Shown: positions 26,577-37,999 of the stretch, piece by piece | How the letters are laid out: each line of letters starts with the position of its first letter | Position numbering within the stretch: the stretch's first letter is position 1 | From: Bacteroidales bacterium | Lineage (GTDB): Bacteria > Bacteroidota > Bacteroidia > Bacteroidales > UBA932 | NCBI GenBank assembly: GCA_017452265.1 | Contig: JAFTMS010000019.1 | Location: forward strand, 124,001-188,000 | Direction: 5' to 3' | Length of the DNA stretch: 64,000 nucleotides | Translations under genes and position numbers: made by a program | The notes under the pieces: model-generated | Databases searched by the model: none | What the model was told of the DNA's origin: nothing | The model's input: only the letters and a program-made list of their open reading frames with translations

Positions 26577-26643
26577 GAACCTTCTGGTTATTTTACATAA
26601 ATATTGACAAGCGTCCGGTCCCTGTGAAGGAACCGGACGCTTA
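26577..26643 (+). repeat. Island-end repeat, right copy (with terminator hairpin 26609-26642)
   Basis: A near-perfect inverted copy of 8058-8123 (one indel, one substitution over 66 bp). It contains the 13-mer ACATAAATATTGA (26595-26607) and a hairpin AAGCGTCCGG (26609-26618) / CCGGACGCTT (26633-26642), which would terminate the right switch operon and, from the other side, the convergent ATPase gene. The remaining 84 bp to the ATPase stop hold nothing else I recognise. Confidence 0.85.
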
Positions 26644-26727
26644 TTATATATCGGGATAGTGGAGACATGCGGGCTGTCAGCAGAACAGGTCGTCGAGGAC
26701 GATTTCTCTCTGGACATTCGAATAATC

Positions 26728-28080
26728 CTAAATATCCGCCAAACCGGACAAGTCCACTTTGTAATAAAGTGGAGCCGCATTATTCTTTTCAAGAAACATA
26801 GCCATATAGACGGGAGCATAGACGACTCGACCTGTCATCTTCAGATTGTCGTTACCGAACACCACGGCTTCAGGAATAGCATACTCATTGCAATCCATGA
26901 TGTTAGTCAGGGCTCTGTGCGTTTCATAGTCTTTACCAGACTTGACCTCAATGGGCAGCACTTTCCCATCAAACTCGATGACAAAATCAAGTTCACCCCG
27001 CTTCTTATTGTTGTAATAATATGGAGCAATACCGTGGGCCACAAGTTCCTGAGCAACTGCGTTTTCATAAATTGAACCGAAGTTGATGTCATTGTCCCCT
27101 CTGATGATTCTCATCTGAATTCCCTCGGCATACTGGCAGGCAAGAAGCCCGATATCGCTTTGAAAAAGCTTGAACAGATTACGTGAGCGGGCGAGCAGAA
27201 GAGGAACTTTCGGCTCCTCCACATTATAGACAGGCAAAGCCACACCCGCATTGGTCAGCCAAAGGAAACTGCTCTCCACTCGTTCAAACTTTGCGTGCTC
27301 ATTCAGACGCTTCAGAATGAAACGCTTGTTCTTAGCGTTGAGTTCCGGCGGTATGAGATTGAATATCTCTTCAATATAGAGCTTGTTATCGGGGTCATAT
27401 TGTGCGATATCGCGTTTATAAAGACGGATGATATCCTGTTGGATGGACATAACCTTCTGAAGGTTGTTGGTTTCAATATACTTGCTGACGGCTGCCGGCA
27501 TACCTCCTACAATCAGATAAAGTCTGAACAGATCCATGATTTTTCCATGTATGAACGCGTCGACGGCAGTACGGGTCTCCCATGCCCTGCGCAAAGCCCC
27601 TATCACATTGTCATTGACACCTGTGCATGAAATGAATTCTTCAAAATCAAGAGGAAACATATCCTTGATGCCCATATACCCTACCGGCTCAGAACGCAAA
27701 TCCTTCAGTTCCACGCCGAGAAGAGAACCGCTCAATATATAGCGATAAGATCCTTCCTCAACCAAAAATTTGATTGCCGTAACAATCTCCGGACATTGCT
27801 GCACCTCATCAAAAAAGACAAGCGTTTCACCTTTGACAAGAGGCGTATGAGCTATTGTCGAAAGACGGAACAGAATATCATCGCTGCTCTTCGCTCCCTT
27901 GAACAACTGAACAGCTTCAGGCATCTCGATGAAATTGATTTCAACGAAACTCTTGAAATTCTTGCCGAACTGCCGTATCGAATAGGTCTTTCCTATCTGT
28001 CGTGCACCTGTCACAAGCAAAGCATTGCGTGTCGTTTTGTAATAATGCCTGATATAGTCATCTATCTTTCGTCTTAACAT
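26728..28080 (-). CDS. AAA ATPase with DUF4143 domain
   Basis: A 450-aa ATPase common in Bacteroidota and archaea. Walker A GARQIGKT at 25-32 and Walker B LVFFDE at 87-92 lie in the N-terminal AAA_14-like domain; the C-terminal third has the PIEVKSGKDY segment of DUF4143, which resembles a nuclease-fold PD-(D/E)xK core (DFVIEF then IEVKSG). The cellular role of the family is unknown. It is monocistronic, converges with the right switch operon, and its upstream region carries a tandem repeat with promoter-like motifs. Such genes are often variable accessory genes. Confidence 0.88.
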   Translation of the reverse strand: MLRRKIDDYIRHYYKTTRNALLVTGARQIGKTYSIRQFGKNFKSFVEINFIEMPEAVQLFKGAKSSDDILFRLSTIAHTPLVKGETLVFFDEVQQCPEIVTAIKFLVEEGSYRYILSGSLLGVELKDLRSEPVGYMGIKDMFPLDFEEFISCTGVNDNVIGALRRAWETRTAVDAFIHGKIMDLFRLYLIVGGMPAAVSKYIETNNLQKVMSIQQDIIRLYKRDIAQYDPDNKLYIEEIFNLIPPELNAKNKRFILKRLNEHAKFERVESSFLWLTNAGVALPVYNVEEPKVPLLLARSRNLFKLFQSDIGLLACQYAEGIQMRIIRGDNDINFGSIYENAVAQELVAHGIAPYYYNNKKRGELDFVIEFDGKVLPIEVKSGKDYETHRALTNIMDCNEYAIPEAVVFGNDNLKMTGRVVYAPVYMAMFLEKNNAAPLYYKVDLSGLADI

Positions 28081-28125
28081 AAACTCTCAATATTTTAATA
28101 CATTTACTTACATCAAAAAATGTTT

Positions 28126-28245
28126 TGCCGTTTTTCCAAGCAAGAATAAAGCAATTCTGCCGTTTTTCCAAGCAAAAATAAAGCAATTCTGCCGCTTTTC
28201 CAAGTAGAAAACGGTGTAATTGTGCCGTTTTTACAAGATTAAAAC
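28126..28245 (-). repeat. 32-bp tandem repeat carrying promoter-like motifs, upstream of AAA ATPase
   Basis: Units begin TGCCG at 28126, 28158, 28190 and 28223: two 32-bp units differ at one base, the third (33 bp) is diverged, and the fourth is partial. On the minus strand units 1 and 2 give TATTCTTG (28141-28148) and TATTTTTG (28173-28180), each with CTTG exactly 20 nt upstream in the neighbouring unit, close to the TTTG-N20-TAnnTTTG consensus. The repeat length is not a multiple of three, which argues against the overlapping leftward reading frame. The rest of the 316-bp gap (to 28396) holds only the leader of the next susC. Confidence 0.7.
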
Positions 28246-28396
28246 TAAAAATGCGCACATTCTCATTCACAAGTCTGGCACAATTAGTGCTTTTGGGGAC
28301 TGACGACACCGTAACCGTATGACAACGTTGACTGACCGCAGGGAAGGGGCAGAGCCCCGGACTGCAAAACATGTATCACAGTTAAACGTTGATCAA

Positions 28397-31300
28397 ATGA
28401 AAGCATTATCCACGGTTTTGGCGGCATTGATTGCCATCGGGGCGTCTGCACAGGAGATATCCGTGTCCGGCAACGTCACCGACGCCACCAACGGAGAACC
28501 TGTCCCGTTCGTGTCCGTACACATCGAAGGGACAATGACCGGTGTCAGCACGGACGCCGACGGACATTACGGCATCACGGTCCCGGCAGACGGCATCCTT
28601 ATATTCTCATCCATCGGCTACACCACAAAGGCCGTTTCAGTGGCCTCACGCTCACATATCGACGTAGCTCTGGAACCGGACACCGAACTGCTTGACGAGA
28701 CCATAGTCATAGCGTACGGTACCGCGACGAAAAGCTCGTTCACCGGTTCGGCTTCGATGATAGGGGCTGAGACGATAGAGAACAGAGTGAGCACGAGCGT
28801 GACGAGTGCTCTGGCCGGCACGACGCCCGGTGTTCAGTTCATCTCGTCTTCCGGAGATCCGGCCTCGGGCGGCGCGACCATACGCATAAGAGGCATCGGC
28901 TCGATGAGTGCAAGCAACTCGCCGCTGTACATAGTGGACGGAATGCCATATGACGGCTCGATTGCCGACATAAATCCGAATGATGTGGAGTCGATGTCTG
29001 TGCTGAAGGATGCGTCCGCGTCGGCAATCTACGGTGCAAGAGGTGCGAACGGAGTGGTGCTCATCACCACGAAAAAGGCCGGCAGAGGGGATGCAGTGGT
29101 GAAGTTCGATGCAAAGTGGGGCTCTAACTCACGCCTCATCCCTCAGTATGACGTGATCACTGATCCTGCGACGTATTACGAGACGCACTACAGGATGATG
29201 TACAACTCGCAGATATACGCCGGGAAAACAGCAGAAGAGGCATATGCATACGCAGACGCCAATCTTTTCAACCAGAACAACGGAGGCCTCGGATATCAGG
29301 TGTTCACTGTCCCGGAAGGGGAAAAATTCATCGGAACGGACTTCAGGCTGAACCCGTCAGCCACCCTCGGATATTCCGACGGGACTTATTACTATATCCC
29401 GGACGACTGGTACGGCGAGACGTTCCACAGTTCCTTCCGTCAGGAATACAATTTCTCCGTCAGCGGCTCGCAGGACAAGCTCTCGTATTACGGAAGCGTC
29501 GGATATCTTGACGACGGAGGAATCGTGAACAATTCCGATTACAGGCGCTACACTGCACGAATCAATGCAGAATATCAGGCCAAGAGATGGATGAAGGTGC
29601 TCACGAACATGAGCTACGCCCATTCGGATTCGGAAACAGCCTCGTATTCATCCACATACGGTTCTTCAACCAACGTATTCTACGTGACCAACATGATGGG
29701 ACCGATATATCCGCTTTATGTGCGTGACGCATCCGGCAAGATCATGTACGAGAACGGCATGCCTGTCTACGATGCGAACCAGACGAACTTCGTACGCCCT
29801 TCGTTCATCGGGAATGCCGTACGGGACAACGAAGTGGACCGCAAGTGCAACTATACGGACTTCATTTCCGGCAAATGGGGTGTCGTGCTCACTCCGTTCA
29901 AGGGATTCTCACTGACTGGAAACGTCGGTCTTACGAACGAAAATTCACGCTACAACGCGCTATACAGCAGGTTCGGCTCCTATGCTTCGACGGACGGCGT
30001 GGCATATGTATATAACGACCGGTATTTCGCCGTGAACACTCAGCTTCTGGCAGAATACAAGACCGACTTCGGAGGCAGTCCGCACAATCTCGACATCCTT
30101 GCCGGATACGAACGCTACCACCTCAAGAGGCAGTGGATAGAAGGGCAGAACGACCATCTGTTCGACCCTTCGGTCGGAGAACTCGGCAATGCGGACGGCA
30201 CAAGCGCAAAGCAGACAGACTCCTACACAGCGGACTACATGACACAAGGTATCCTGGCACGTGTGCAGTACAGCTTCTCCGAAAAGTATTTCGTGAGCGG
30301 TTCCTTCAGACGGGACGAATCCTCACGCTTCGCTCCGGGCCACCGCTGGGGCAGCTTCGGCAGCATCGGCGCAGCATGGCTCATAAGCAACGAATATTTC
30401 ATGAGCGGAGCGGAATGGGTGGATATGCTCAAATTCAAGGCCTCGTATGGAGTACAGGGAAACGACAACCTCTACCCTACCGCCAACTACGCACGCCAGT
30501 ATTATCCGTATGCGGACAACTACACCCATAAATACAATGAGGAAACCGGCGAATACTCGCTTGAGCTGGCTTACAAAGGCAATAAGGAGCTGACTTGGGA
30601 ATCCTCACATTCGTTCAATGCAGGACTCGACTTCGGTCTTTTCGGAGGGTATCTCAACGGCTCGTTCGAATATTTCTCACGCAAGACCACCGACCTGCTC
30701 TACAGCAAGGACGTTCCGCTTTCTGCAGGCAATCCGACAGGATACTATCCCGTGAACGTGGGTTCCATCCTCAATGACGGCTTCGAACTGTCGCTTGACG
30801 GAGACATCTTCAACACGCACGACGTGCAGTGGTCATGGAACGTGAACCTCAGCCACTACAGAAACCGGATCCTGTCCCTTGACAAAAGCGTTCCGGCAGA
30901 AGGGATAAAGGGAGGAAACTACATATACAAGGTCGGAGGCTCTCTGTATCAGGCATATATGCGCAGGTATGCAGGTGTGGATCCTGAAACGGGAAAAGGT
31001 CTGTACTACATGAAGGTGCTTGACGACGAAGGCCGCTGGACGGGAGAATCCGTGACTACGGATGATTTTTCGAAGGCCGGCCAGTACGAGATCGGAACCG
31101 TGCTGCCGAAGGTCTACGGAGGCTTCGGGACAACGCTCAGGCTGTATGGAGCGGACATTTCAGCCCAGTTCTCGTTCCAGTTGGGAGGCAGATACTACGA
31201 CGGCACATATCAGGCCCTCATGCATACATCCTCGGCGATAGGAACCGCATGGCATAAGGATGTTCTGAAGGCATGGTCTGAGGATAATCCGACATCGGAC

Positions 31301-31612
31301 ATTCCTCGTCTGGACGGCGACACGAGTGTAGGGCAAAGTGCCGTAGACCGCTTTCTCATAAGCTCGAATTATCTTAGCATCAACAATATAACCATCGGAT
31401 ACACATTACCGGAGAGATGGACATCCACCGTACGTGTCAGCAATGTAAGGATATACTTTGCCGCCGACAATCTGGCAGTGTTCTCTGCCCGAAAGGGTGT
31501 GGATCCGCGCTATTCCATGGGCCTTGGCTCATACACATCCGGCTCGGGACTCAACAGCGGCTCGTATTCGGCCATGAGGACGCTCACAGGAGGCATCACA
31601 CTGACATTCTGA
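28397..31612 (+). CDS. susC: SusC/RagA TonB-dependent transporter (paralogue of left switch SusC)
   Basis: A 1071-aa importer. I chose the ATG at 28397 (MKALSTVLAALIAIGASAQ, a good signal peptide); an upstream in-frame start at 28319 would place 26 basic residues before it. Domain order is as in other SusC proteins, with IRGIGSMSASNSPLYIVDG in the plug. It matches the product of 14968-18195 almost without gaps over its length, including KSSFTGSA, DPRYSMGLGS and the final GGITLTF. The promoter region does not resemble the switch and no TAnnTTTG element is clear. Confidence 0.94.
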   Translation: MKALSTVLAALIAIGASAQEISVSGNVTDATNGEPVPFVSVHIEGTMTGVSTDADGHYGITVPADGILIFSSIGYTTKAVSVASRSHIDVALEPDTELLDETIVIAYGTATKSSFTGSASMIGAETIENRVSTSVTSALAGTTPGVQFISSSGDPASGGATIRIRGIGSMSASNSPLYIVDGMPYDGSIADINPNDVESMSVLKDASASAIYGARGANGVVLITTKKAGRGDAVVKFDAKWGSNSRLIPQYDVITDPATYYETHYRMMYNSQIYAGKTAEEAYAYADANLFNQNNGGLGYQVFTVPEGEKFIGTDFRLNPSATLGYSDGTYYYIPDDWYGETFHSSFRQEYNFSVSGSQDKLSYYGSVGYLDDGGIVNNSDYRRYTARINAEYQAKRWMKVLTNMSYAHSDSETASYSSTYGSSTNVFYVTNMMGPIYPLYVRDASGKIMYENGMPVYDANQTNFVRPSFIGNAVRDNEVDRKCNYTDFISGKWGVVLTPFKGFSLTGNVGLTNENSRYNALYSRFGSYASTDGVAYVYNDRYFAVNTQLLAEYKTDFGGSPHNLDILAGYERYHLKRQWIEGQNDHLFDPSVGELGNADGTSAKQTDSYTADYMTQGILARVQYSFSEKYFVSGSFRRDESSRFAPGHRWGSFGSIGAAWLISNEYFMSGAEWVDMLKFKASYGVQGNDNLYPTANYARQYYPYADNYTHKYNEETGEYSLELAYKGNKELTWESSHSFNAGLDFGLFGGYLNGSFEYFSRKTTDLLYSKDVPLSAGNPTGYYPVNVGSILNDGFELSLDGDIFNTHDVQWSWNVNLSHYRNRILSLDKSVPAEGIKGGNYIYKVGGSLYQAYMRRYAGVDPETGKGLYYMKVLDDEGRWTGESVTTDDFSKAGQYEIGTVLPKVYGGFGTTLRLYGADISAQFSFQLGGRYYDGTYQALMHTSSAIGTAWHKDVLKAWSEDNPTSDIPRLDGDTSVGQSAVDRFLISSNYLSINNITIGYTLPERWTSTVRVSNVRIYFAADNLAVFSARKGVDPRYSMGLGSYTSGSGLNSGSYSAMRTLTGGITLTF

Positions 31613-31637
31613 GATCATCATATAAACATGCAAATCC

Positions 31638-33257
31638 ATGAAAACGTTTAAATACATCATACCGGCCGCACTTCTTGCCGCTGCCTGCACTTCCATCGAC
31701 GAGCTTGACCCTCAAGGCGGCATCATACTCGCCACACAGGTTCAGGAGACCAACGCCCTCGTGCCTTCACGTACAAATGCCACATTCAACGGCATGTTCA
31801 CAAAGTTAGGCTCACCGGGAAGCGTATTCGGAGGCACACGTCCGGACGACTGGGGCTTCCTCATGATGTGCCTTTCGAACGATCTGGAGGCTGCGGACGT
31901 CGTCTTCCCATACAGCGGATACAACTGGTTTTCTGCCTGCGGACTTCTCACATCGCGCAATGCAGACTATGCGAACCCTTACGTCCGATATGCCGCTCCG
32001 TACAACGAAATCGCAATCGCAAATGAAATCATAAGCTCATATCCGGCTGATACTCAAGATACAGAATCTCTTTACAAGATTGCTCAGGCCCGCGCGATGC
32101 GTGCTTTTGCATATCTGAATCTCGCACCGTATTTCCAGTTCGGTCATGCTGCCGGAGGGGCCGACAAACCGTGTGTTCCGATTGTCACCGAAGCCACGAC
32201 CGACTTCACGGACAATCCGCGTGCTTCTGTAAGCGAGGTGTATGCCCTCATAATCGACGACCTCACATATGCAATCGACAAGCTGGAAGGATATGTCCGC
32301 ACAGACAAGTCGCGTATCGACAGACAGGTTGCATACGGTCTTAGAGCCAGAGCCTACCTGAACATGCAGGAATGGGCTCTCGCCGCTTCCGATGCCGCCG
32401 CAGCAGCCTCAGGATACGCTCCGGCATCCATTCAGGAAGTCTCCGCGCCTTCATTCTACAGCATCAGCGAGCACAACTGGATCTGGGGATACGACATGAC
32501 GACAGACGTCGCCCTGAAGAATCCTTATGCAACATCGAGTTCGTGGATACGTTCTTTCTCGGCAGACGGATACGCAGCGGCCTGCCAGGTGTACGCCTGC
32601 TGCAACAATCTGCTCTATGAAAAGATTCCGCAGACCGACGTGCGAAAAGGATGGTGGGTGGATTCTTCGCTGTACTCCCCTCTTCTGGATGCGGTCAGCT
32701 GGGACGGCGTTTCCGGACAGGAGCTTGCAAAGCTTGAAATCGAGAATGTAAAGATGGCCTTTCTGCCGTATACGAACGTGAAGTTCGGCATGTACACCAT
32801 CGGAGGGACAAGCAACGATGAGGACTGGCCTTTCATGCGCGTCGAGGAAATGATACTGATTCAGGCCGAGGGGCTGCTCAAGAGCGGGTCGGCCGGCCAG
32901 GCGAAGGCGCTGCTTGAAGATTTCGTGAAGACATATCGCGATCCGGCATATTCGGCAGACGCTTCCGGGCGCACCCTTGAAGACGAAATCTGGTTTCAGC
33001 GCCGCGTAGAGCTCTGGGGAGAAGGCTTCTCGAACGCAGACACACGCCGCCTAAACAAGCCTTTGGTGCGTTTCCATGATTCTTCAAGCAACTTCCCCGA
33101 AGCGTTCCGCTTCAATATGGCCGCCGATGACGGATGGTGGCTGATGCGATTCACATCCGGCGAGAAGAACACGAATCTTGCGATCGTGGACAATACAGGA
33201 GGCTCACTGCCGGTTCAGGATCAGAATCCGGGCCTGCGTGACGGAGTGACAGACTGA
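31638..33257 (+). CDS. susD: SusD/RagB-family lipoprotein (paralogue of left switch SusD)
   Basis: A 539-aa lipoprotein (signal ending LLAAAC) that pairs with the SusC 25 bp upstream. Shared stretches with 13314-14948 include TQVQETNALVPSRTNATF, SRNADYANPYVRYAAPYNEI and the C-terminal PVQDQNPGLRDGVTD. Unlike its paralogue, no lipoprotein or protease gene follows; the transcript appears to end at the palindrome near 33367. Confidence 0.93.
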   Translation: MKTFKYIIPAALLAAACTSIDELDPQGGIILATQVQETNALVPSRTNATFNGMFTKLGSPGSVFGGTRPDDWGFLMMCLSNDLEAADVVFPYSGYNWFSACGLLTSRNADYANPYVRYAAPYNEIAIANEIISSYPADTQDTESLYKIAQARAMRAFAYLNLAPYFQFGHAAGGADKPCVPIVTEATTDFTDNPRASVSEVYALIIDDLTYAIDKLEGYVRTDKSRIDRQVAYGLRARAYLNMQEWALAASDAAAAASGYAPASIQEVSAPSFYSISEHNWIWGYDMTTDVALKNPYATSSSWIRSFSADGYAAACQVYACCNNLLYEKIPQTDVRKGWWVDSSLYSPLLDAVSWDGVSGQELAKLEIENVKMAFLPYTNVKFGMYTIGGTSNDEDWPFMRVEEMILIQAEGLLKSGSAGQAKALLEDFVKTYRDPAYSADASGRTLEDEIWFQRRVELWGEGFSNADTRRLNKPLVRFHDSSSNFPEAFRFNMAADDGWWLMRFTSGEKNTNLAIVDNTGGSLPVQDQNPGLRDGVTD

Positions 33258-33366
33258 TGGGCAGACAATCATGCCGGCAGATTGGTGAAGGGAAGGCCTG
33301 CTGGCCGACTGAAAGGCAATTCGCGTCAATCAGCTAAATCATTGGCTTTCTTGGAGTTACAACAAT

Positions 33367-33390
33367 CAAGGTCGGTAAATTTACCGACCT
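33367..33390. terminator. 24-bp perfect palindrome between convergent genes
   Basis: AAGGTCGGTAAA followed directly by TTTACCGACCTT is a perfect palindrome in the 193-bp gap between susD (stop 33257) and groEL (stop 33451). It probably forms a bidirectional terminator hairpin; there is no strong U tract, so an operator or protein-binding site is possible. I see nothing else in this gap. Confidence 0.55.
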
Positions 33391-33450
33391 TAATAATCAC
33401 ATATCATTGAGCATCAGCAAATTGAATGCTCAGGGCTTTTATGAATATCA

Positions 33451-35088
<1,638 letters not shown>

Positions 35089-35096
35089 CTATTTCA

Positions 35097-35363
35097 TTAA
35101 AGTATTGCCAAGATGTCTGACTGCTTCATGATGATGTAGTCCTTTCCTTCCACTGAAACCTCGGTTCCTGCGTACTTTCCGTAGAGCACCACGTCGCCTA
35201 CCTTCACTTCCATAGGCTCGTCCTTCTTGCCCGGGCCCGCCGCTACGACTGTACCCTGCTGTGGTTTTTCCTTTGCTGTATCAGGAATGAAAAGTCCCGA
35301 TGCTGTCTGTGTCTCGGCCGCCTTCGGCTCGATGACGACTCTGTCTGCTAATGGTCTGATCAT
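35097..35363 (-). CDS. groS: Co-chaperonin GroES
   Basis: An 88-aa heptameric lid for GroEL. I chose the ATG at 35363 ([14 protein letters not shown]); codons further upstream are in frame but give a non-homologous extension. The conserved VVAAGPGKK mobile-loop region, [15 protein letters not shown] and the C-terminal SDILAIL are present. Normal length. First gene of the groES-groEL operon. Confidence 0.97.
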   Translation of the reverse strand: MIRPLADRVVIEPKAAETQTASGLFIPDTAKEKPQQGTVVAAGPGKKDEPMEVKVGDVVLYGKYAGTEVSVEGKDYIIMKQSDILAIL

Positions 35364-35451
35364 TTTGTCTATTTTTTTAAATTGTAATTTCACGTCATTG
35401 CGAGGCCCTCGGCCGTGGCAATCTCTGCGTTCGGAAACACATAAGGACAAA

Positions 35452-35483
35452 CAAAATGCCAGTCCATCCGGACTGACATTTTG
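35452..35483 (-). terminator. Terminator of aldose epimerase transcript
   Basis: CAAAATGCCAGTCC pairs with GGACTGACATTTTG around ATCC (one mismatch). Read on the minus strand it ends in ATTTTGTTTG. It lies between the galM-like stop (35513) and groES and should separate the two transcripts. Confidence 0.65.
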
Positions 35484-35512
35484 GCAGAATTTTATATCAG
35501 CAGCACCTCCGG

Positions 35513-36637
35513 CTACTTGACAGAGAACCTGTAGACGCAGGTATGCTCATATTTTTCACCCGGATTCAGCAGCGTTGACGGAAAGTTGTCATGGTTCGGA
35601 GTGTCCGGAAAGAGCTGTGTCTCAAGAGCCAGCGACTCACGATAGCTGAGCGGCCTGCCATATTTTCCGTTTGTCGAGCCATCAAAGAAGTTCCCGCTGT
35701 AGAACTGCAATGCAGGCTGATCTGTCAGCACTTCCATGAAACGTCCTGAAGCAGGCTCCCAGACAGAGGCCGCAAGCTCCAGGCCACAGCATGACTTCCT
35801 GTCCAGCACCCAGTTATGGTCGTATCCCGGACCGTACGAAATCTGCACATTGTCTGCATTCACGTCCTGACCTATCGTCTTTGGAGTGCGGAAATCGAAC
35901 GGCGTGCCTGTCACGTCCGCGACCTCGCCTGTCGGAATCAGCAGAGAATCCACCGGAGTGGTCCTGGAGGCATTGATATAGAGGATATTGTCCAGAATCG
36001 TACCATTTCCCTCACCTTTCAGATTGAAGAACGAGTGATGCGAGATGTTCACATGCGTCGCCTTGTCGGTCTCTGCCAGATAGTCCACCCTGAACTCATT
36101 GTCAGATGTCAGGGCATATGTCATGACAATCTTCAGATTACCCGGCATGCCTTCCTGACCGTCCTTATGCAGATACTCCAGCACGAGCGAGCTGTCCGTC
36201 TGTGCCGTAACGTCCCACACGACCATGTCAAGACCTTTCTCACCGCCATGGAGCGTATTGCCGTTGTTGTTCAGAGGAAAATTATACACATCCTCCCCTA
36301 TCGTATATGTACCTTTTGCGATACGGTTGGCATATGGGCCGACGACAGCACCGAGAAAACGCTCCCCAGGATTGTTCAGATACGTATCTATATTATTATA
36401 TCCCAGCACTATATCTTCATAGGCACCGTTCTTGTCCGGAGTCCACAGAGTGACCACGCGCGCACCGAAATCCGTCACCTGCATCGTCAGGTCGCCGCCT
36501 TTCAGCGTATAGAGTGACACATCCTTTCCATCCACGACAGTCTCAAAATCAGCTGCAGGAAGCAGCACGACCTCGCTTTCACGGGCACACGAAGCCAGAA
36601 CGACAGCCGCCGCAAGAGAATAAAAAATCTTCTTCAT
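35513..36637 (-). CDS. galM: Aldose 1-epimerase lipoprotein
   Basis: A 374-aa mutarotase that equilibrates alpha and beta anomers of free sugars. I chose the ATG at 36637, giving a lipoprotein signal ([17 protein letters not shown]); an in-frame TTG four codons upstream is the only longer option. Family motifs: [10 protein letters not shown], the substrate-binding [11 protein letters not shown], the catalytic His region [14 protein letters not shown] and [10 protein letters not shown]. The catalytic Glu region near the C-terminus ([18 protein letters not shown]) is present. Being a lipoprotein, it probably acts in the periplasm. It starts 8 bp after glyA on the same strand. Confidence 0.92.
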   Translation of the reverse strand: MKKIFYSLAAAVVLASCARESEVVLLPAADFETVVDGKDVSLYTLKGGDLTMQVTDFGARVVTLWTPDKNGAYEDIVLGYNNIDTYLNNPGERFLGAVVGPYANRIAKGTYTIGEDVYNFPLNNNGNTLHGGEKGLDMVVWDVTAQTDSSLVLEYLHKDGQEGMPGNLKIVMTYALTSDNEFRVDYLAETDKATHVNISHHSFFNLKGEGNGTILDNILYINASRTTPVDSLLIPTGEVADVTGTPFDFRTPKTIGQDVNADNVQISYGPGYDHNWVLDRKSCCGLELAASVWEPASGRFMEVLTDQPALQFYSGNFFDGSTNGKYGRPLSYRESLALETQLFPDTPNHDNFPSTLLNPGEKYEHTCVYRFSVK

Positions 36638-36645
36638 ATCGTTTT

Positions 36646-37974
36646 TCAATATCTGTTCAGCGGCATTCCGTTGGTCTTCATGCGTACCTGCTTCTTCACC
36701 TTGTCGAGCACCTCCTCATATGCCTCGCGGCCTTCCTCAGTCTTGCCGGCGATGAGATCCAGATGCCCGGATGCATTTGCAAGCACCTGATCGATGAGGT
36801 TCACGATGAATTCCATATCCTTCTCCACAAAGCCGCGTGATGTGATGGCCGGTGTACCGACGCGGATGCCGGAAGTCTGGAACGGAGTGCGTGAATCGAA
36901 CGGAACCATATTCTTGTTTACGGTGATGTCCGCCTTGCCGAGCTCCTTCTCAGCCACCTTTCCGGTAAGATCTGGGAACTTGGTGCGGAGGTCTATGAGC
37001 ATGAGATGGTTGTCCGTGCCGCCAGACACAATCTTGTAGCCCCTGCTTACGAAGGCCTCTGCCATTGCCTGCGCATTTGCAACCACCTGCTTCTGATAAT
37101 CCTTGAACTCCGGCTGAAGCGCCTCGTAGAACGAAACGGCCTTGGCAGCGATGCAGTGTTCGAGCGGGCCGCCCTGTACGCCAGGGAACACGCTCGAATT
37201 GAGGATCTGGGACATCTTCTTCACAACGCCCTTAGGAGTCTTGAGGCCCCAAGGATTGTCGAAGTCCTTGCCAAGAAGGATTATGCCGCCGCGTGGGCCA
37301 CGGAGGGTCTTGTGTGTGGTCGATGTCACTATATGGGCATATTTCACAGGGTTGCTCAGAAGACCGGCCGCGATGAGACCGGCCGTGTGTGCCATGTCGA
37401 TCCAGAGGATTGCGCCCACCTTGTCCGCAATCTCACGCATACGTGCGTAATCCCACTCCCTTGAATATGCAGACGCACCGCCGATGATGAGCTTCGGCCT
37501 GAACTCCAGAGCCCTCTGCTCCATCTGGTCGTAGTCAATCATGCCCGTTGCCTCGCTGAGGCCGTAAGCCACTGCATTGTAGAGTATTCCCGACATATTC
37601 ACAGGCGAGCCATGGGTAAGGTGACCGCCATGCGCAAGATCGAGGCCCATGAAGGTCTCCCCCGGCTTGAGGCATGCCATCATCACGGCCATGTTGGCCT
37701 GTGCACCCGAATGCGGCTGCACGTTTGCGTATTCCGCCTCGAAAAGTTCACAGAGTCTGTCGATGGCAAGCTGTTCAATCTGGTCAACAACCTCGCATCC
37801 GCCGTAGTACCTTGCTCCCGGATAACCTTCCGCATATTTGTTTGTGCAGATCGAACCGAGGGCTGCAAGCACCTGGTTGCTGACATAGTTTTCCGAAGCG
37901 ATAAGTTCGATTCCTGAGGTCTGTCTGTCCTCTTCCTTCCTGATCAGATTGAAAATTTGGAGATCCTGTTTCAT
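36646..37974 (-). CDS. glyA: Serine hydroxymethyltransferase
   Basis: PLP enzyme of 442 aa that converts serine and tetrahydrofolate to glycine and methylene-THF in the cytoplasm. The PLP lysine lies in [13 protein letters not shown]. Also visible are LIASENYVS near the N-terminus, [18 protein letters not shown], and a [14 protein letters not shown] motif near the C-terminus. Complete and normal length. Confidence 0.97.
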   Translation of the reverse strand: MKQDLQIFNLIRKEEDRQTSGIELIASENYVSNQVLAALGSICTNKYAEGYPGARYYGGCEVVDQIEQLAIDRLCELFEAEYANVQPHSGAQANMAVMMACLKPGETFMGLDLAHGGHLTHGSPVNMSGILYNAVAYGLSEATGMIDYDQMEQRALEFRPKLIIGGASAYSREWDYARMREIADKVGAILWIDMAHTAGLIAAGLLSNPVKYAHIVTSTTHKTLRGPRGGIILLGKDFDNPWGLKTPKGVVKKMSQILNSSVFPGVQGGPLEHCIAAKAVSFYEALQPEFKDYQKQVVANAQAMAEAFVSRGYKIVSGGTDNHLMLIDLRTKFPDLTGKVAEKELGKADITVNKNMVPFDSRTPFQTSGIRVGTPAITSRGFVEKDMEFIVNLIDQVLANASGHLDLIAGKTEEGREAYEEVLDKVKKQVRMKTNGMPLNRY

Positions 37975-37999
37975 ATGATATACGTCTTAAAAAGTCCGG

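Noticed and set aside
28126-28245. CRISPR-like array
   Set aside because: Units are directly adjacent with no variable spacers and there are no cas genes.
28058-28372. 104-aa leftward reading frame across the tandem repeat upstream of the ATPase
   Set aside because: The repeat units are 32-33 bp, so the frame is not kept from unit to unit, and it overlaps the ATPase start; not a gene.
33258-33366. Possible third gene after susD at 31638
   Set aside because: No frame of useful length and no lipoprotein signal; appears to be an untranslated tail.
35364-35451. N-terminal extension of GroES and a CIRCE heat-shock operator
   Set aside because: The in-frame extension has no resemblance to GroES, and no TTAGCACTC/GAGTGCTAA pair is present upstream.
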